Shown here piece after piece: positions 45,017 through 54,670 of a DNA stretch of 64,000 bases; the first letter of the stretch is position 1, and the number at the start of each line of letters is the position of its first letter. Made by a program: the position numbers and the translations under genes. The stretch spans positions 1 through 64,000 of the forward strand of contig CAWUSE010000023.1 of the NCBI GenBank assembly GCA_963925805.1. The letters are read 5' to 3'. Below the pieces are notes generated by a model that saw only the letters and a program-made list of their open reading frames with translations, was not told the origin of the DNA and did not search any database. This DNA comes from UBA10347 sp905182135. GTDB lineage: Bacteria > Actinomycetota > Acidimicrobiia > Acidimicrobiales > UBA10347.

Positions 45017-46256
45017 ACGCACGATTTTGCATGTTGATATGGACGCTTTCTATGCGTCCGCAGAAATCATGCGACGACCTGAACTCCGCGGCTCGCCTGT
45101 AGTTGTCGGTGGAGCTGGTCGCCGTGGCGTTGTGGCGGCAGCCAGCTACGAGGCTCGCTTCTATGGCGTTCGGTCCGCAATGCCCTCGACTCAGGCTCTG
45201 CGGTTATGCCCGAACGCTGTTTTTCTAGATGCCGACCACGACTACTACCGCAAACTCAGTGTCCACATCATGGAGATCATGGCCCGATTCACGCCGCTGG
45301 TCGAGCCACTGTCGCTCGACGAGGCATTTCTCGATGTCACCTCGGGCCGTCGCCTGTTCGGTAGCGGAAGTGTCATTGCCGCCAAGCTACGCGCCACGAT
45401 CTTTGATGAGGTCGGGCTGTGGTGTTCAGCGGGCGTAGCTGCAACCAAGTTCGTTGCCAAGCTTGCGTCAGAACGCGCTAAGCCGAGCGCAAGTCGTGAG
45501 GGGCTAGTTCCCGGCGCAGGCGTGTTCGTAGTCGCTCCGGGACGAGAGCTCGAGTTCCTGCATCCGCTTCCGGCCCGAGCGCTGTGGGGCGTGGGTCCGG
45601 CCACTATGGCCAAGCTCGAACGACTAGGTATTTCGACGGTGGGCGATATCGCAGCTATGCCGGTTGAACGCATGATCTCAGTTGTAGGCAAGGCTTCTGG
45701 TTCCCATCTGCACAATCTGGCGAATGCGCGAGATAACCGGGTCGTCGAACCCGAACAACGGGCAAAGTCGATTAGTCAAGAGCAGACGTTTCAGTTCGAC
45801 ATACATGACCGACTCGACCTAGATCGTCACATCGTTCGTATGAGTGATGCGGTGGCGGGGCGACTCCGCAAGGTGGACCTGGTGGCTCGCACCGTGTCCA
45901 TTAAGGTTCGTTTCGGCGATTTCAGTACGATCACCCGAAGCATGACACCGTCGAACCCGACCGACAGCGGGATGAGTATCAACCAGGTGGCTCAAGAGCT
46001 GTTGTCGAAGATTGATGTCAGTCGCGGGATCCGTCTATTGGGTGTTGGGGTGGCCGGGCTCGAAGAAGAACAACATCAGCAGCTCACACTCGACGATGCC
46101 ATGGGCGGGGAACCAAGCGCTGATTGGAAGCTCGCCGACGAGGCGATGGACGCAATTCGGCACAAATTTGGTACCGATTCAATCGGTCCTGCCGTGTTGG
46201 CCAAACCTGGGGAACGGCTTAAGACGCGTGAGAAGAACGAGAATCCCTGGGGTTGA
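45006..46256 (+). CDS. dinB: DNA polymerase IV (Y-family)
   Basis: The 416-residue translesion polymerase shows HVDMDAFYASAE (metal-binding aspartate), VAAASYEARFYGVRSAMP, LSLDEAFLDVTSG (catalytic D-E), CSAGVAATKFVAKLASERAK and the helix-hairpin-helix LWGVGPATMAKLERLG. The little-finger domain follows. It copies past damaged bases with low fidelity. No LexA box was identified upstream. It overlaps the NUDIX gene. Confidence 0.93.
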   Translation: MAPERTILHVDMDAFYASAEIMRRPELRGSPVVVGGAGRRGVVAAASYEARFYGVRSAMPSTQALRLCPNAVFLDADHDYYRKLSVHIMEIMARFTPLVEPLSLDEAFLDVTSGRRLFGSGSVIAAKLRATIFDEVGLWCSAGVAATKFVAKLASERAKPSASREGLVPGAGVFVVAPGRELEFLHPLPARALWGVGPATMAKLERLGISTVGDIAAMPVERMISVVGKASGSHLHNLANARDNRVVEPEQRAKSISQEQTFQFDIHDRLDLDRHIVRMSDAVAGRLRKVDLVARTVSIKVRFGDFSTITRSMTPSNPTDSGMSINQVAQELLSKIDVSRGIRLLGVGVAGLEEEQHQQLTLDDAMGGEPSADWKLADEAMDAIRHKFGTDSIGPAVLAKPGERLKTREKNENPWG

Positions 46257-46323
46257 CCAGCTTGTCAGCACCTTTTTGGGATTCCGCGTTGTCGAACGAC
46301 CGGAGCTGTGGAATGATGTTGTT

Positions 46324-46698
46324 GTGCCGCTATCGGAAAATGAGCAGCGAATTCTCAGCGAGATCGAAGAGAAACTCTACGAGACTGATCCGAGCCTTGC
46401 GAAAGAAGTCGGGTCGACCACTGTCTACACCGCGTCATTACGCAGTGTTCGCTGGGCAACAGCCGGCTTCGTTGCTGGTTTAGCCGTCATGGTCGTCACA
46501 CTCGCATCCAGTTTTTTGTTGGCGTTCGGCGGCTTCCTCGTCATGCTTGCTGCTGCTCTGGTGTTCGAGCGTGGCGCTCGTTCGTTGGGCAAGGTTGGCA
46601 TTGACCAAATCGCTCAGCAGCTCCGGATTTCCGGCCGAGGTCCCTTTGCCGAACCGGCGCAACGTCTTCGCAATCGTCTCAAGGACGAAGAAGCGTAA
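46324..46698 (+). CDS. DUF3040 membrane protein
   Basis: The 124-residue protein begins with PLSENEQRILSEIEEKLYETDPSLA, which is the DUF3040 family signature (residues 1-25, actinomycetes). It has two close hydrophobic helices (residues 45-80) and a short basic tail. The family has no known function. GTG 46324 fits the family start exactly. It follows dinB by 67 bp, as commonly seen in actinomycetes. Confidence 0.85.
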   Translation: MPLSENEQRILSEIEEKLYETDPSLAKEVGSTTVYTASLRSVRWATAGFVAGLAVMVVTLASSFLLAFGGFLVMLAAALVFERGARSLGKVGIDQIAQQLRISGRGPFAEPAQRLRNRLKDEEA

Positions 46699-46741
46699 AC
46701 GCTTTCTGGCGCCAGTCGTGGGTCGGGCTATGTTCCTAGAC

Positions 46742-47584
46742 ATGGCTGTTCTTGATAAAAATGAGGTAGATCAGTTTACGCGCGACGGATATGTGTCGAC
46801 AGACGGGTTGTTGTCGGTCGACGAAGTCGACACATTTGGCGAGGCGATTGACAACGCTGTTGCCCGCCGGGTCGATGGTGACGATCGAGAGCTTGCCGCC
46901 AAGTCCGTCTATGAGCAGTCGTTCGTGCAATGTATGCGGCTATGGGAGACCGACGCCGACGTTGCGCCACTTACCTTCCATCCTCGATTAGCGGAGGCGG
47001 CGGCGCAATTACTTGGTGTCGAAGGGGTGCGTATTTGGCAAGATCAGGCGTTGTACAAGGAGCCAGGCGGCCGGATCACCGATGCACACCAAGATGCACC
47101 GTTTTGGCCGATCGGTGATGCCCCGGTGGTATCAGCATGGATTCCCCTCGTTGGATCCACTATTGAGAACGGAGCGGTTGGCTACGTTCCCGGATCTCAC
47201 AGACTCGGGAAACTCAAGACCGTCAACCTTCTTGAGGCCGACGAGGCCTATGACATTCTCGCTGACCCGGCAATGGGAGGCCGCCAACCGGTCTATGTCG
47301 AAGCCGCTAAGGGAGCAGTCGTCTGGCACCATGGCATGACCGTGCATGCAGCACTCGCTAATGCTTCTGGCGTGACCCGCCGGGCTTTCACCGTGGTCTA
47401 CATCGCCGACGGTTGTCGACGAGCGGAGCCGTGGCCAAGTTTCCCGCTCGACCGTGCCGGTATCGCAGTCGGCGATGTGATGCAGGGCGAAGGTTTGCCA
47501 CTGGTATGGCCTCGTGAGTCAACGAGGGTCCCAGACCCGCCAATGGTGACCGGTGCCCCAACGGGCCCGCAAGCGGGCCAATGA
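46742..47584 (+). CDS. PhyH-family Fe(II)/2-oxoglutarate dioxygenase
   Basis: The 280-residue phytanoyl-CoA-dioxygenase-like enzyme has the iron ligands H-x-D in DAHQDAPFW and the distal histidine in HHGMTVHAALAN, followed by an arginine for 2-oxoglutarate. Substrates of bacterial PhyH enzymes range from alkyl phosphonates and sulfonates to lipids and secondary metabolites. ATG 46742 (MAVLDKNEVDQF) is preferred over 46730. Its stop codon overlaps the sulfatase start (ATGA), so the pair probably acts in one pathway. Confidence 0.85.
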   Translation: MAVLDKNEVDQFTRDGYVSTDGLLSVDEVDTFGEAIDNAVARRVDGDDRELAAKSVYEQSFVQCMRLWETDADVAPLTFHPRLAEAAAQLLGVEGVRIWQDQALYKEPGGRITDAHQDAPFWPIGDAPVVSAWIPLVGSTIENGAVGYVPGSHRLGKLKTVNLLEADEAYDILADPAMGGRQPVYVEAAKGAVVWHHGMTVHAALANASGVTRRAFTVVYIADGCRRAEPWPSFPLDRAGIAVGDVMQGEGLPLVWPRESTRVPDPPMVTGAPTGPQAGQ

Positions 47585-49026
47585 CTGAAGTAGCCGTTGC
47601 TGCAAAGCGGCCAAATGTGGTTGTGCTTTTTCCCGACCAACTTCGGGCTGCGTCGCTTCCGCTATACGGAGAGACCTACATCGAGACGCCGAATATTGAC
47701 CGTCTGGCAGCAGAAGGCGTTCAATTAACGAATGCGATCTCGAATTGTCCGGTTTGCACACCGGCAAGAGCGATGCTCGTTACCGGACGGCATCCGCAGA
47801 CGACGGGACATCTGATCAACAGCACCCGGACCAGGCATTCTGAAATTTCGATTGCGGACGCATTCGCGCACGATGGCTACCGCACCGGATGGGTTGGCAA
47901 ATGGCATCTACACACGGGCCTGTGGCCAGCGCTTGATCGGTTGCCAATGCAGCCCGATTGGGTGCCAGAAGGGCGCGATCGGCTCGGCTTCGATTACTGG
48001 CGTGCCTACAACCAGCACATGGTGTATTTCGACGGATTCGTGCATAAGGGAGATTGGAACTACGAGCGTTGGGACGGCTACGAAACCGAGGGCCTGCTCA
48101 ACTATGCGTTTGAGTTCATCGACGAACCTAGCGATGATCCGTTCTTACTGTTCTTGTCGCCGCATCCGCCTCACTACACCCCGGGCGAGTTTGCACCTGC
48201 CGAGTGCTACGACGGTTTGCCTGATCGTTTCGACTTCCCCGAGAATGTCGGGACCCGGTGGGGCGACGAGACCCACGAGATGTACCGGCATTACCTCGCC
48301 ATGATCCGCGCTGTCGACACGATGGTCGGGAAGATGCTCGACCACCTCGACTCAACAGGCATGGCCGATAACACGATCGTGCTCTTGGCTTCAGATCATG
48401 GCACACAGGGAGGTGCTCATGATGTGCACCCATGGCTTAAGAAACACCCGTACGAAGAGTCCATTCATGTGCCTGGTGTCATGCGTTACCCCGGCGTGAT
48501 CGATGCTGGCTTGGTGACTGATGAACTCTTCGGTATGCCCGACTTCTTTCCAACACTCTGTGGCTTAGCCGGTGTCCCGGTTCCTCAGAGCGTTGAGGGT
48601 CGCGACTTGTCTGGTTGTCTTCGCCCGAGCCCAGCAGGGGTACCCCAGCCGCCGACACAAGATGCGTTGCTGCTGATGAACTTTTCGAAGTACTACGACT
48701 GGTTTGTTGATGGCGCTGAATGGCGAGGCGTGAGAACCAAAACTGCGATGTATACCGAATGGCTTAATGGTCGCGTCGACATGTTTGATCTGACCAACGA
48801 CCCACTGCAGATGCATAATTTGGCTGACGACGCCGGTTATCGGAGTCAGCGCCGTGATCTGAGCGCAGCGCTACGGGACCTTCAAGTCGAACGGGGCGAC
48901 GAACTTGTGGCCTGCACTGATTGGAAGGATTGGCTCGACTCGCAACGACGCGTTGTTCGTAATGCGTTTGGTGAGCTGAGCCATCCGGAATCGGAACCGG
49001 ATTGGTCACTGCTGGGACACAGGTAG
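47581..49026 (+). CDS. Sulfatase (formylglycine type)
   Basis: The 481-residue type I sulfatase has the metal-binding start NVVVLFPDQLRA, the maturation motif CTPAR (CPVCTPARAML, residues 57-67) whose cysteine becomes formylglycine, TGWVGKWHLH, VLLASDHGTQGG and a C-terminal domain with DLTNDPLQMHNLADD. It releases sulfate from an organic sulfate ester. There is no signal peptide, so it would act in the cytoplasm, as for choline-sulfatase-like members. Its formylglycine-generating enzyme must be elsewhere. Confidence 0.92.
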   Translation: MTEVAVAAKRPNVVVLFPDQLRAASLPLYGETYIETPNIDRLAAEGVQLTNAISNCPVCTPARAMLVTGRHPQTTGHLINSTRTRHSEISIADAFAHDGYRTGWVGKWHLHTGLWPALDRLPMQPDWVPEGRDRLGFDYWRAYNQHMVYFDGFVHKGDWNYERWDGYETEGLLNYAFEFIDEPSDDPFLLFLSPHPPHYTPGEFAPAECYDGLPDRFDFPENVGTRWGDETHEMYRHYLAMIRAVDTMVGKMLDHLDSTGMADNTIVLLASDHGTQGGAHDVHPWLKKHPYEESIHVPGVMRYPGVIDAGLVTDELFGMPDFFPTLCGLAGVPVPQSVEGRDLSGCLRPSPAGVPQPPTQDALLLMNFSKYYDWFVDGAEWRGVRTKTAMYTEWLNGRVDMFDLTNDPLQMHNLADDAGYRSQRRDLSAALRDLQVERGDELVACTDWKDWLDSQRRVVRNAFGELSHPESEPDWSLLGHR

Positions 49027-49054
49027 ATCGAGCCGGGGTGGACACTGGCCTCGG

Positions 49055-51406
49055 TCAGATAGATGCGCCGGTGGCGAGACGGTCAGCAAGTTCGGCGACA
49101 GGGTCGCTCATCTTGACGAGGGGTCGCGGGTCGAGTTCCATCGCAGTGCGCACTGGCCAGGTCTGAGCGGTAATCAATTGCTTCACGATTTCGCGACCCA
49201 GACGCTCGGCCTCGTTGGCCTGTTCGTTGGTTGGTGGCGCCGAGTTGTAAGACGCTTCGACGGCGAGGCCGGTGAGTTCGCCGAACGCTGGATAGACACT
49301 CGGCAGGTTGCGGTGAACCCGGTCGCGGAACTCCTGCAGGGTTTCGGCATTGAACGGCTCGTGACCTTGTGACTCTAGGAAGTGGGTCACCGCAGCCCAT
49401 GCGAGGGTGATTCGACGACGAGGTGTGGTTCCAACACGGGCGACGCGGCGCCGATGACGCCGCCGCTTTAGTGCCGGGATACCAAGAACCCAGGAAGCGA
49501 TCGCACAAAGAACAAGCAGCAGGTTGCGCAAGGCCGCCGAATCAGATCCCTGTGCTTCTACTAGCGGTTGGGCTTGCTCGGCTTCGACAGGTGGCTGCAG
49601 TTCCGTTAACTGGGGTGGGACCGGGGTCGGGGTCGGCGCTCCCGCCGGTTTCGGCTCATCGGGAGGCTGCTCGGCGCCCTCGACAGTATCGGACGTGTTG
49701 GCGAAGGAATCTTGTGCCTCGGAAAGACCGGTGTACTCGGTGGCATTTGGTGCACCTCGACCTGGTGTGGGCTCAAACGCAACCCATCCAGCGCCAGCGA
49801 TGAAGACCTCGGGCCAGGCATGCGCGTGACGACCTCGGACCAGGTAAAGATTCGGGTTGTTCGGGTCTGGGTCGCCTGGCGTAAAACCTGTTGCGACTCG
49901 GGCTGGGAGACCAATCGCTCGGGCCATCGATGCGTAGGTGCCGGCGAACTGTTCGCAGTATCCCCGCTGCACTGTTAGGAAGTCTTCGAGGCGCTCGATG
50001 TCATGGCCCTTGGCCACATCGATGTCATAGGTGAAGTTGTCATGAAAATAGTTCTGCAATGCCAACGCCTTGTCATAAGCCGAAGTCATCCCGGCCGTAA
50101 GTCCTTCAGCGATTTGGCGGGCAAGCGAGCTGTAGTCGTCTGGGAGATCGAGGTACCGATCATCGACAACCTGGTTGCTGCCGGCAGCGAGCTGGCGCAA
50201 GGTCTCACCCGTGAACCGTGGGATCTGGGAGGTCACGGTGTATACGAGCCCGTCGGAGACTTGCTGGTCGTTCGTGTCGACGATGAAGGTGGCGCTTTCC
50301 GACTCGTAATTGACTCCAGCACCACTTAGATTCTCAAATCGTGTCGGCAGATAGGCAGCTGGTGCCCAGACCACGTTGAGCTGGCCCAAGTCGAATGTGG
50401 ATGTGATTGTGTCGACCGGTCCATCACTTGGGTAATTGACAGGCAAGGAATCATTGGTTGACCGGAACTGACCCTGGGACCGCCACAGTGAGCCATCGAA
50501 GAGGTCGAGGGCAGCGATGCGCCAATAGGCCCGTTGGGTCGTCTCGACGGTGAAGAGGACTTCGTCACTCTGATTGGTCAGACGCGGTTGGATTTGCACG
50601 AGTGGTGAGATGACCTCTAGTGGGCGGTTCTCCTCGCGAGACTCCGTACCGAGTTCGACAAGGGGAGCGTCGTTGGCACCAGGCACAGCTGGACCACCCA
50701 GTACACCTGCCAGCGCAGCGATCACGGCAATAACCCCACCCGAAGCCATGAGTGAAACGTAACCTCGCCCAGGGCTGTGGTCGATCCATAATCCGTGAGC
50801 GGCTCGGGCAGCCGACCGGTGTGCCAGCAGGAACAAGACCCCAAAGACGAGCGCCGTTGCGGTCGTTGGCAACCGCATCTCGTCGACGCCCAGCAGCGAC
50901 ACGAACACCAGGACCGAGAGGAAGGGAATTAGCGCTTGGCAAGGAGCAAACAAGCGGAACGCGGCCCAGTCGACGGCGCACGCAATAAGCCAGAGACCAA
51001 GTGAGGAGGCCACCAAAAACCCCGACACCGCAGGAACGGGCACCTTGGTGTTCTGAAAGAGTTCTTGTGCTTGTGCCATATCGATACGGAACTGATCAAT
51101 AGTTGCCGAGGTCGGCACGACAACAGCCCAGGCCGTTGTCGAATAGTGAATGGCAACGAGGGCCGCTGTAGTTGCGAGCAACGAGACGAGCGCCGAGGTC
51201 ACGGTGCCGAAGCCGAACCAGCGCATTGAGATCAGGACGCCGTGCCCGGCGATCAAAGTGAACAACAATGGCGCGGCGAATGTGTTGTCAGTGAAGATGC
51301 GTTGCAACATGAAGGCTGTGGCGGCCGACGTGGCCACCAGAAGTACTTCTGACGCAAGCCATAACCAACGCAGGTCCTGGCTCCCGGATTGCCTGGGCGC
51401 TGTCAA
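49055..51406 (-). CDS. TgpA-type transglutaminase-like membrane protein
   Basis: The 783-residue protein has seven or more hydrophobic helices in its first 230 residues. A periplasmic transglutaminase-like domain follows, with catalytic cysteine in RGYCEQFAGTYASMARAIG, histidine in VRGRHAHAWPEVF and the acidic residue in WVAFEPTPGRGAP. A proline-rich linker, another transmembrane helix (residues 621-640) and a cytoplasmic DUF4129-like tail complete it. The gene order MoxR-DUF58-TgpA is a widespread unit. The start is TTG 51406, overlapping the DUF58 stop (TTGA). Its target is not known. Confidence 0.87.
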   Translation of the reverse strand: MTAPRQSGSQDLRWLWLASEVLLVATSAATAFMLQRIFTDNTFAAPLLFTLIAGHGVLISMRWFGFGTVTSALVSLLATTAALVAIHYSTTAWAVVVPTSATIDQFRIDMAQAQELFQNTKVPVPAVSGFLVASSLGLWLIACAVDWAAFRLFAPCQALIPFLSVLVFVSLLGVDEMRLPTTATALVFGVLFLLAHRSAARAAHGLWIDHSPGRGYVSLMASGGVIAVIAALAGVLGGPAVPGANDAPLVELGTESREENRPLEVISPLVQIQPRLTNQSDEVLFTVETTQRAYWRIAALDLFDGSLWRSQGQFRSTNDSLPVNYPSDGPVDTITSTFDLGQLNVVWAPAAYLPTRFENLSGAGVNYESESATFIVDTNDQQVSDGLVYTVTSQIPRFTGETLRQLAAGSNQVVDDRYLDLPDDYSSLARQIAEGLTAGMTSAYDKALALQNYFHDNFTYDIDVAKGHDIERLEDFLTVQRGYCEQFAGTYASMARAIGLPARVATGFTPGDPDPNNPNLYLVRGRHAHAWPEVFIAGAGWVAFEPTPGRGAPNATEYTGLSEAQDSFANTSDTVEGAEQPPDEPKPAGAPTPTPVPPQLTELQPPVEAEQAQPLVEAQGSDSAALRNLLLVLCAIASWVLGIPALKRRRHRRRVARVGTTPRRRITLAWAAVTHFLESQGHEPFNAETLQEFRDRVHRNLPSVYPAFGELTGLAVEASYNSAPPTNEQANEAERLGREIVKQLITAQTWPVRTAMELDPRPLVKMSDPVAELADRLATGASI

Positions 51407-52563
51407 CGTGGCCTAACGGCTTGAGTCCAGACAGCGGCGAAGTCATCGCCCTGTCCGATACTGATCATGCGACTCGAAGTTAGTCGGCCAGACCCTGCGT
51501 TGGGCTTCGCCCCCTCGGGCTCAAACCGCACGATGTGGACCCCGCTCGAGCGTCGACGACCGGTTGATATCGCTGCAATTAGCCCCTCGGCGTCCCTGGC
51601 GACGACCATGGCACCTGTTTCGGTGCCGCTAGAGCCAACCCGGAACGGAAAGGACACAGACGACGTTTTAGTTTGTTCCACGAGGGCCAGCAGATCAAGA
51701 ATTTCGTCGCAACTGGCAACGGTGTCGGCAGCGTGATCGACACCGTTGGTCGTGACTAGACGAACTCGGTCTCCTCGTTCGCGACAGGCAACGACGATAC
51801 TGGCAGCCGCAGACACCATGCGCTCAAACGTGGAGGGGTCGGCGACACTGGCGCGAACATCAAGCAACACCAACGAATGGCCGTGTTCAGGGATGTGCTC
51901 ATTCCGCACGACCAAGTCACCGGTTCGAGCGCTACTTGGCCAGTGGACCTTTCGCAAGTCGTCGCCGGTCGTGTACGCCCGTAGCGATGAGAACTCATCG
52001 CCGTTGTTCCCAATTCGGTTCGGCGAGCGGTCCATCCGGTGCGCAGTTGTGCCCCCAGGTTGCGGCGGTGGGGTTATCACATCGATACGGGGGAGTACCA
52101 ACAACGTGGTGTCAGGGCCCGAAGTCCGGACCGACGATGCCAATCCGAACGGGTCCGTCACTAGCGTTTTCATTGGCCCAATTTTGATACGTCCGCGCGT
52201 CTCGGTGGGAATGCGGTAGTTCGCGCGAGCGTTGCGATGACGTCGAATCGGCGAAACATAGGCATCGGCACGAATCACGCCTTCGACCTCGTCGGTTATC
52301 CGCGCTACTGGCGTGGGCACCAGTCGACTATTTGACAGGTTGAGCGTGACGGTGCTTATGGATCCTGCATGAAGCCGGGCAGGATCGACCATGCGCCGTA
52401 CTTGTAGCGAACGCCAGTTAAGAAGCACCCACATGCTAGCGCAGGCGATCAGGGCCAGCATGGCCGTAGCCACGACGTACAACTCGAAGATTCCAAAAAC
52501 GCGCCCGGCGACCAGGAATGCAACCGCAAAGACAGCAGTGGTAATGCCGGCTCGTGTCGGCAT
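51403..52563 (-). CDS. DUF58 (VWA-like) membrane protein
   Basis: The 386-residue protein has two N-terminal hydrophobic helices (residues 7-45). It then has the DUF58 signature RSPNRIGNNGDEFSSLRAYTTGDDLRKVHWPSSART with the conserved GD-x-x-R-x-I/V-x-W. A VWA-like part with LVLLDVRASV follows. It works with the MoxR ATPase in the same operon; the process is unknown. A start ATG at 52563 lies 4 bp after the MoxR stop. Confidence 0.87.
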   Translation of the reverse strand: MPTRAGITTAVFAVAFLVAGRVFGIFELYVVATAMLALIACASMWVLLNWRSLQVRRMVDPARLHAGSISTVTLNLSNSRLVPTPVARITDEVEGVIRADAYVSPIRRHRNARANYRIPTETRGRIKIGPMKTLVTDPFGLASSVRTSGPDTTLLVLPRIDVITPPPQPGGTTAHRMDRSPNRIGNNGDEFSSLRAYTTGDDLRKVHWPSSARTGDLVVRNEHIPEHGHSLVLLDVRASVADPSTFERMVSAAASIVVACRERGDRVRLVTTNGVDHAADTVASCDEILDLLALVEQTKTSSVSFPFRVGSSGTETGAMVVARDAEGLIAAISTGRRRSSGVHIVRFEPEGAKPNAGSGRLTSSRMISIGQGDDFAAVWTQAVRPR

Positions 52564-52567
52564 GGGG

Positions 52568-53536
52568 TTACGCGGCTCCGGCGGGAATCACCTGCAGGAT
52601 CTCGTCGATGAGGTCTGGGGCGGTGACACCACGTAACTCGGCGTCATGATTTAACATGAGTCGATGCGCAAGCACATGGGGCGCTAGTGCTTTGACATCA
52701 TCAGGCGTGGCGAAGTTTCGGCCCGCTGCTGCTGCACGAGCACGAGCCATACGTTGAAGCGCAAGAGTGGCGCGTGGCGAAGCGCCCAGTGCCAGAGCTG
52801 GATGGCGGCGAGTTGCGTTGGCGATGTCGACTAGGTACCCCTGCAGCGCCGGTGAGACGTGCACCGATTTGACGGCGCGGATCATCGATTGGACCTTGCG
52901 AGTGTCGGTCACCGCCTGAATGTTCTCGAGCAGATCTACATCGCCGTGTGACTCAAGGATCTGCAGTTCGGCCTCGCGATCGGGGTAACCAACAGAAACC
53001 TTGACCAAGAAGCGGTCTAGTTGGCTTTCGGGCAAGGGATAGGTTCCTGCATGCTCGAGCGGGTTCTGGGTGGCGATAACCATGAACGGCAGCGTCAGGC
53101 TTCGAGTAACACCGTCGGTGGTGACCTGGCGCTCTGCCATAGCCTCAAGCAACGCCGACTGAGTTTTTGGTGACGTGCGGTTGACCTCGTCGGCCAACAC
53201 GATGCCATTGAAGATTGGCCCAGGACGGAATTCGAACTCGTTCGAGTTGCGATTCCAGATCGAGACGCCAATAACGTCGCTTGGTAGCAAGTCGGGCGTG
53301 AACTGTACGCGACCGAACGGCACATCGAGCGTGGCAGCCAGCGCCTTGCCAATGGTCGTCTTGCCGACGCCGGGAGCGTCTTCAAGTAGGACATGGCCTT
53401 CGGCCAATAACGCAAGCAGCGTCAGTTGCACGACGTCACGCTTGCCCTTAACTACTTGTTCGATATTTGCTGTCATCGAGCGGAACAAATCGGTGAACGA
53501 TTCGGCCCGTGGGTTCTCAGCTGCTTGTTGAGTCAC
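52568..53536 (-). CDS. MoxR-family AAA+ ATPase
   Basis: The 322-residue chaperone-type AAA+ ATPase has Walker A GVGKTTIG (in LLEDAPGVGKTTIGKAL), Walker B GIVLADEVNRTSPKTQ, sensor motif VIATQNPLEHAGTYPLPESQ and the C-terminal lid with ASPRATLALQRMARARAAAAG. It presumably remodels the DUF58 partner or its target. GTG 53536 was chosen because GGAGGA lies 4 nt upstream; ATG 53554 is the alternative. It heads the operon with DUF58 and TgpA. Confidence 0.9.
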   Translation of the reverse strand: MTQQAAENPRAESFTDLFRSMTANIEQVVKGKRDVVQLTLLALLAEGHVLLEDAPGVGKTTIGKALAATLDVPFGRVQFTPDLLPSDVIGVSIWNRNSNEFEFRPGPIFNGIVLADEVNRTSPKTQSALLEAMAERQVTTDGVTRSLTLPFMVIATQNPLEHAGTYPLPESQLDRFLVKVSVGYPDREAELQILESHGDVDLLENIQAVTDTRKVQSMIRAVKSVHVSPALQGYLVDIANATRRHPALALGASPRATLALQRMARARAAAAGRNFATPDDVKALAPHVLAHRLMLNHDAELRGVTAPDLIDEILQVIPAGAA

Positions 53537-53883
53537 ATGTCCTCCGGCTTGCATGCCGAGCAACGATAGCCAGTCCACGAGGTCAATCCTGGGCGGCCCG
53601 TTCTGCAGATAGATTCGGTAGGTGCTCGCAACCGCTTCATTGGTCATTCGAATTACGAAGGCCTTGGCGAAGAAACCGCAACTGATTTCTACGGCGTTTC
53701 GCCAGGCTGCTTCCTTGGCGCCCAAGCGCTGGTGGGCCTCGGGCTCGCACCTACCCATTCCTCCCGCTGATTACATGGCCTTCCGCAACACAACTCTGTC
53801 AGGCAACGCCGACGAACTACCGACCGCTCACGACGTCATCGTGTACCTCGAGTGGTGTAAATCGATGCGGTCATTGCCGGAAC
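53537..53883. other. Divergent intergenic region between moxR and the lipoate-ligase-like gene
   Basis: No gene is supported on either strand. It must contain promoters for both divergent genes, but no strong -35/-10 pair or operator stood out. Confidence 0.4.
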
Positions 53884-54555
53884 GTGGCTGACCTTTCAAA
53901 GCCGGTACTGCGCGAGTTCTCTGGAACCGTGGCGGATCTGCACGCTCTTCCTATGCCGACCGAGAGCGAAAGCGCTGAGCTCTGGGTTATGCGTCCAACT
54001 GGGTGTGCGGTAGTTATGGGGAGTTCGCAACGGCCCGATCGTTTCGATGAAGAGCGGCTCCGCAACGAAAATGTAGCGCTCGCTCCTCGCCGAAGTGGCG
54101 GTGGTGCGGTCTTTATTGATCCAGCATCGACGGTGTGGATCGATGTTCTGGCACCCCGGTCAAGCCAGTTGTGGTCAAGTGACTTGGCCGAAAATTTCCT
54201 GGTTGTTGGGCGACTCTGGCACAAGGCGTTGCGGTCTGTAGGAATCGAAACCGAACTTTGTGGCGAGTCGCCCGCGCGAACCGATGCCGCAGCGCTGGCG
54301 TGCTGGGCCGGTTCCGGCTGGGGAGAGCTGCTGGTTGGCCCAGCCAAGATCGTTGGTCTTTCCCAGCGGAGGACCCGTTGGGGCAGTCGAGTTCAGACAA
54401 TGGCGGTTGTCGACGGGTCGAGCGCTCGGGTTGTTGATTATCTGATGCCCCAAGACCGGGCGAAGATGAGGTCGGCGATTCCGACGCACAACCTAGGCAT
54501 AGGCACTGGGTCTGTTGAGGCAGCAGTTCTGAACGTATTTGGTGCCACGAGATAG
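53884..54555 (+). CDS. Lipoate/biotin-protein ligase-like protein (LplA family)
   Basis: The 223-residue protein follows the BPL/LplA catalytic fold: ELWVMRPTGCAVVMGSSQR, the lipoyl-binding APRRSGGGAVFID (R-R-x-G-G-G) and the lysine segment GPAKIVGLSQRRTRWG. It would attach lipoate or octanoate to carrier proteins, or activate a related acid. The accessory C-terminal LplA domain is missing. GTG 53884 starts the frame. It is followed by the MraZ promoter region. Confidence 0.8.
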   Translation: MADLSKPVLREFSGTVADLHALPMPTESESAELWVMRPTGCAVVMGSSQRPDRFDEERLRNENVALAPRRSGGGAVFIDPASTVWIDVLAPRSSQLWSSDLAENFLVVGRLWHKALRSVGIETELCGESPARTDAAALACWAGSGWGELLVGPAKIVGLSQRRTRWGSRVQTMAVVDGSSARVVDYLMPQDRAKMRSAIPTHNLGIGTGSVEAAVLNVFGATR

Positions 54556-54609
54556 AACCTAGGAAACGTTGTGGTAGCAACGATCTCTGTATCTGGTCCG
54601 GGTTAGTTG

Positions 54610-54654
54610 TGGGGAGCGGTGGGGAATTGTGGGCAATAGTGTTGACGTGTGGGG
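54610..54654 (+). promoter_or_regulatory. MraZ operator: TGGGN boxes at 10-bp intervals
   Basis: TGGGG (54610), TGGGG (54620), TGGGC (54630), a degenerate TGTTG (54640) and TGGGG (54650) are each separated by 5 nt. This is the published E. coli MraZ recognition pattern of TGGGN repeats with 5-nt spacing. The array covers the -35 region of the mraZ promoter, so binding should repress the cluster. Confidence 0.8.
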
Positions 54655-54670
54655 CACGTGTGGCTATTGT
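54642..54670 (+). promoter_or_regulatory. Probable sigma-70-type promoter of the dcw cluster
   Basis: TTGACG (54642-54647) is followed after 17 bp by TATTGT (54665-54670). Transcription would begin near 54677, leaving a leader of about 120 nt before mraZ. The -35 lies within the TGGGN box array. Confidence 0.65.
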
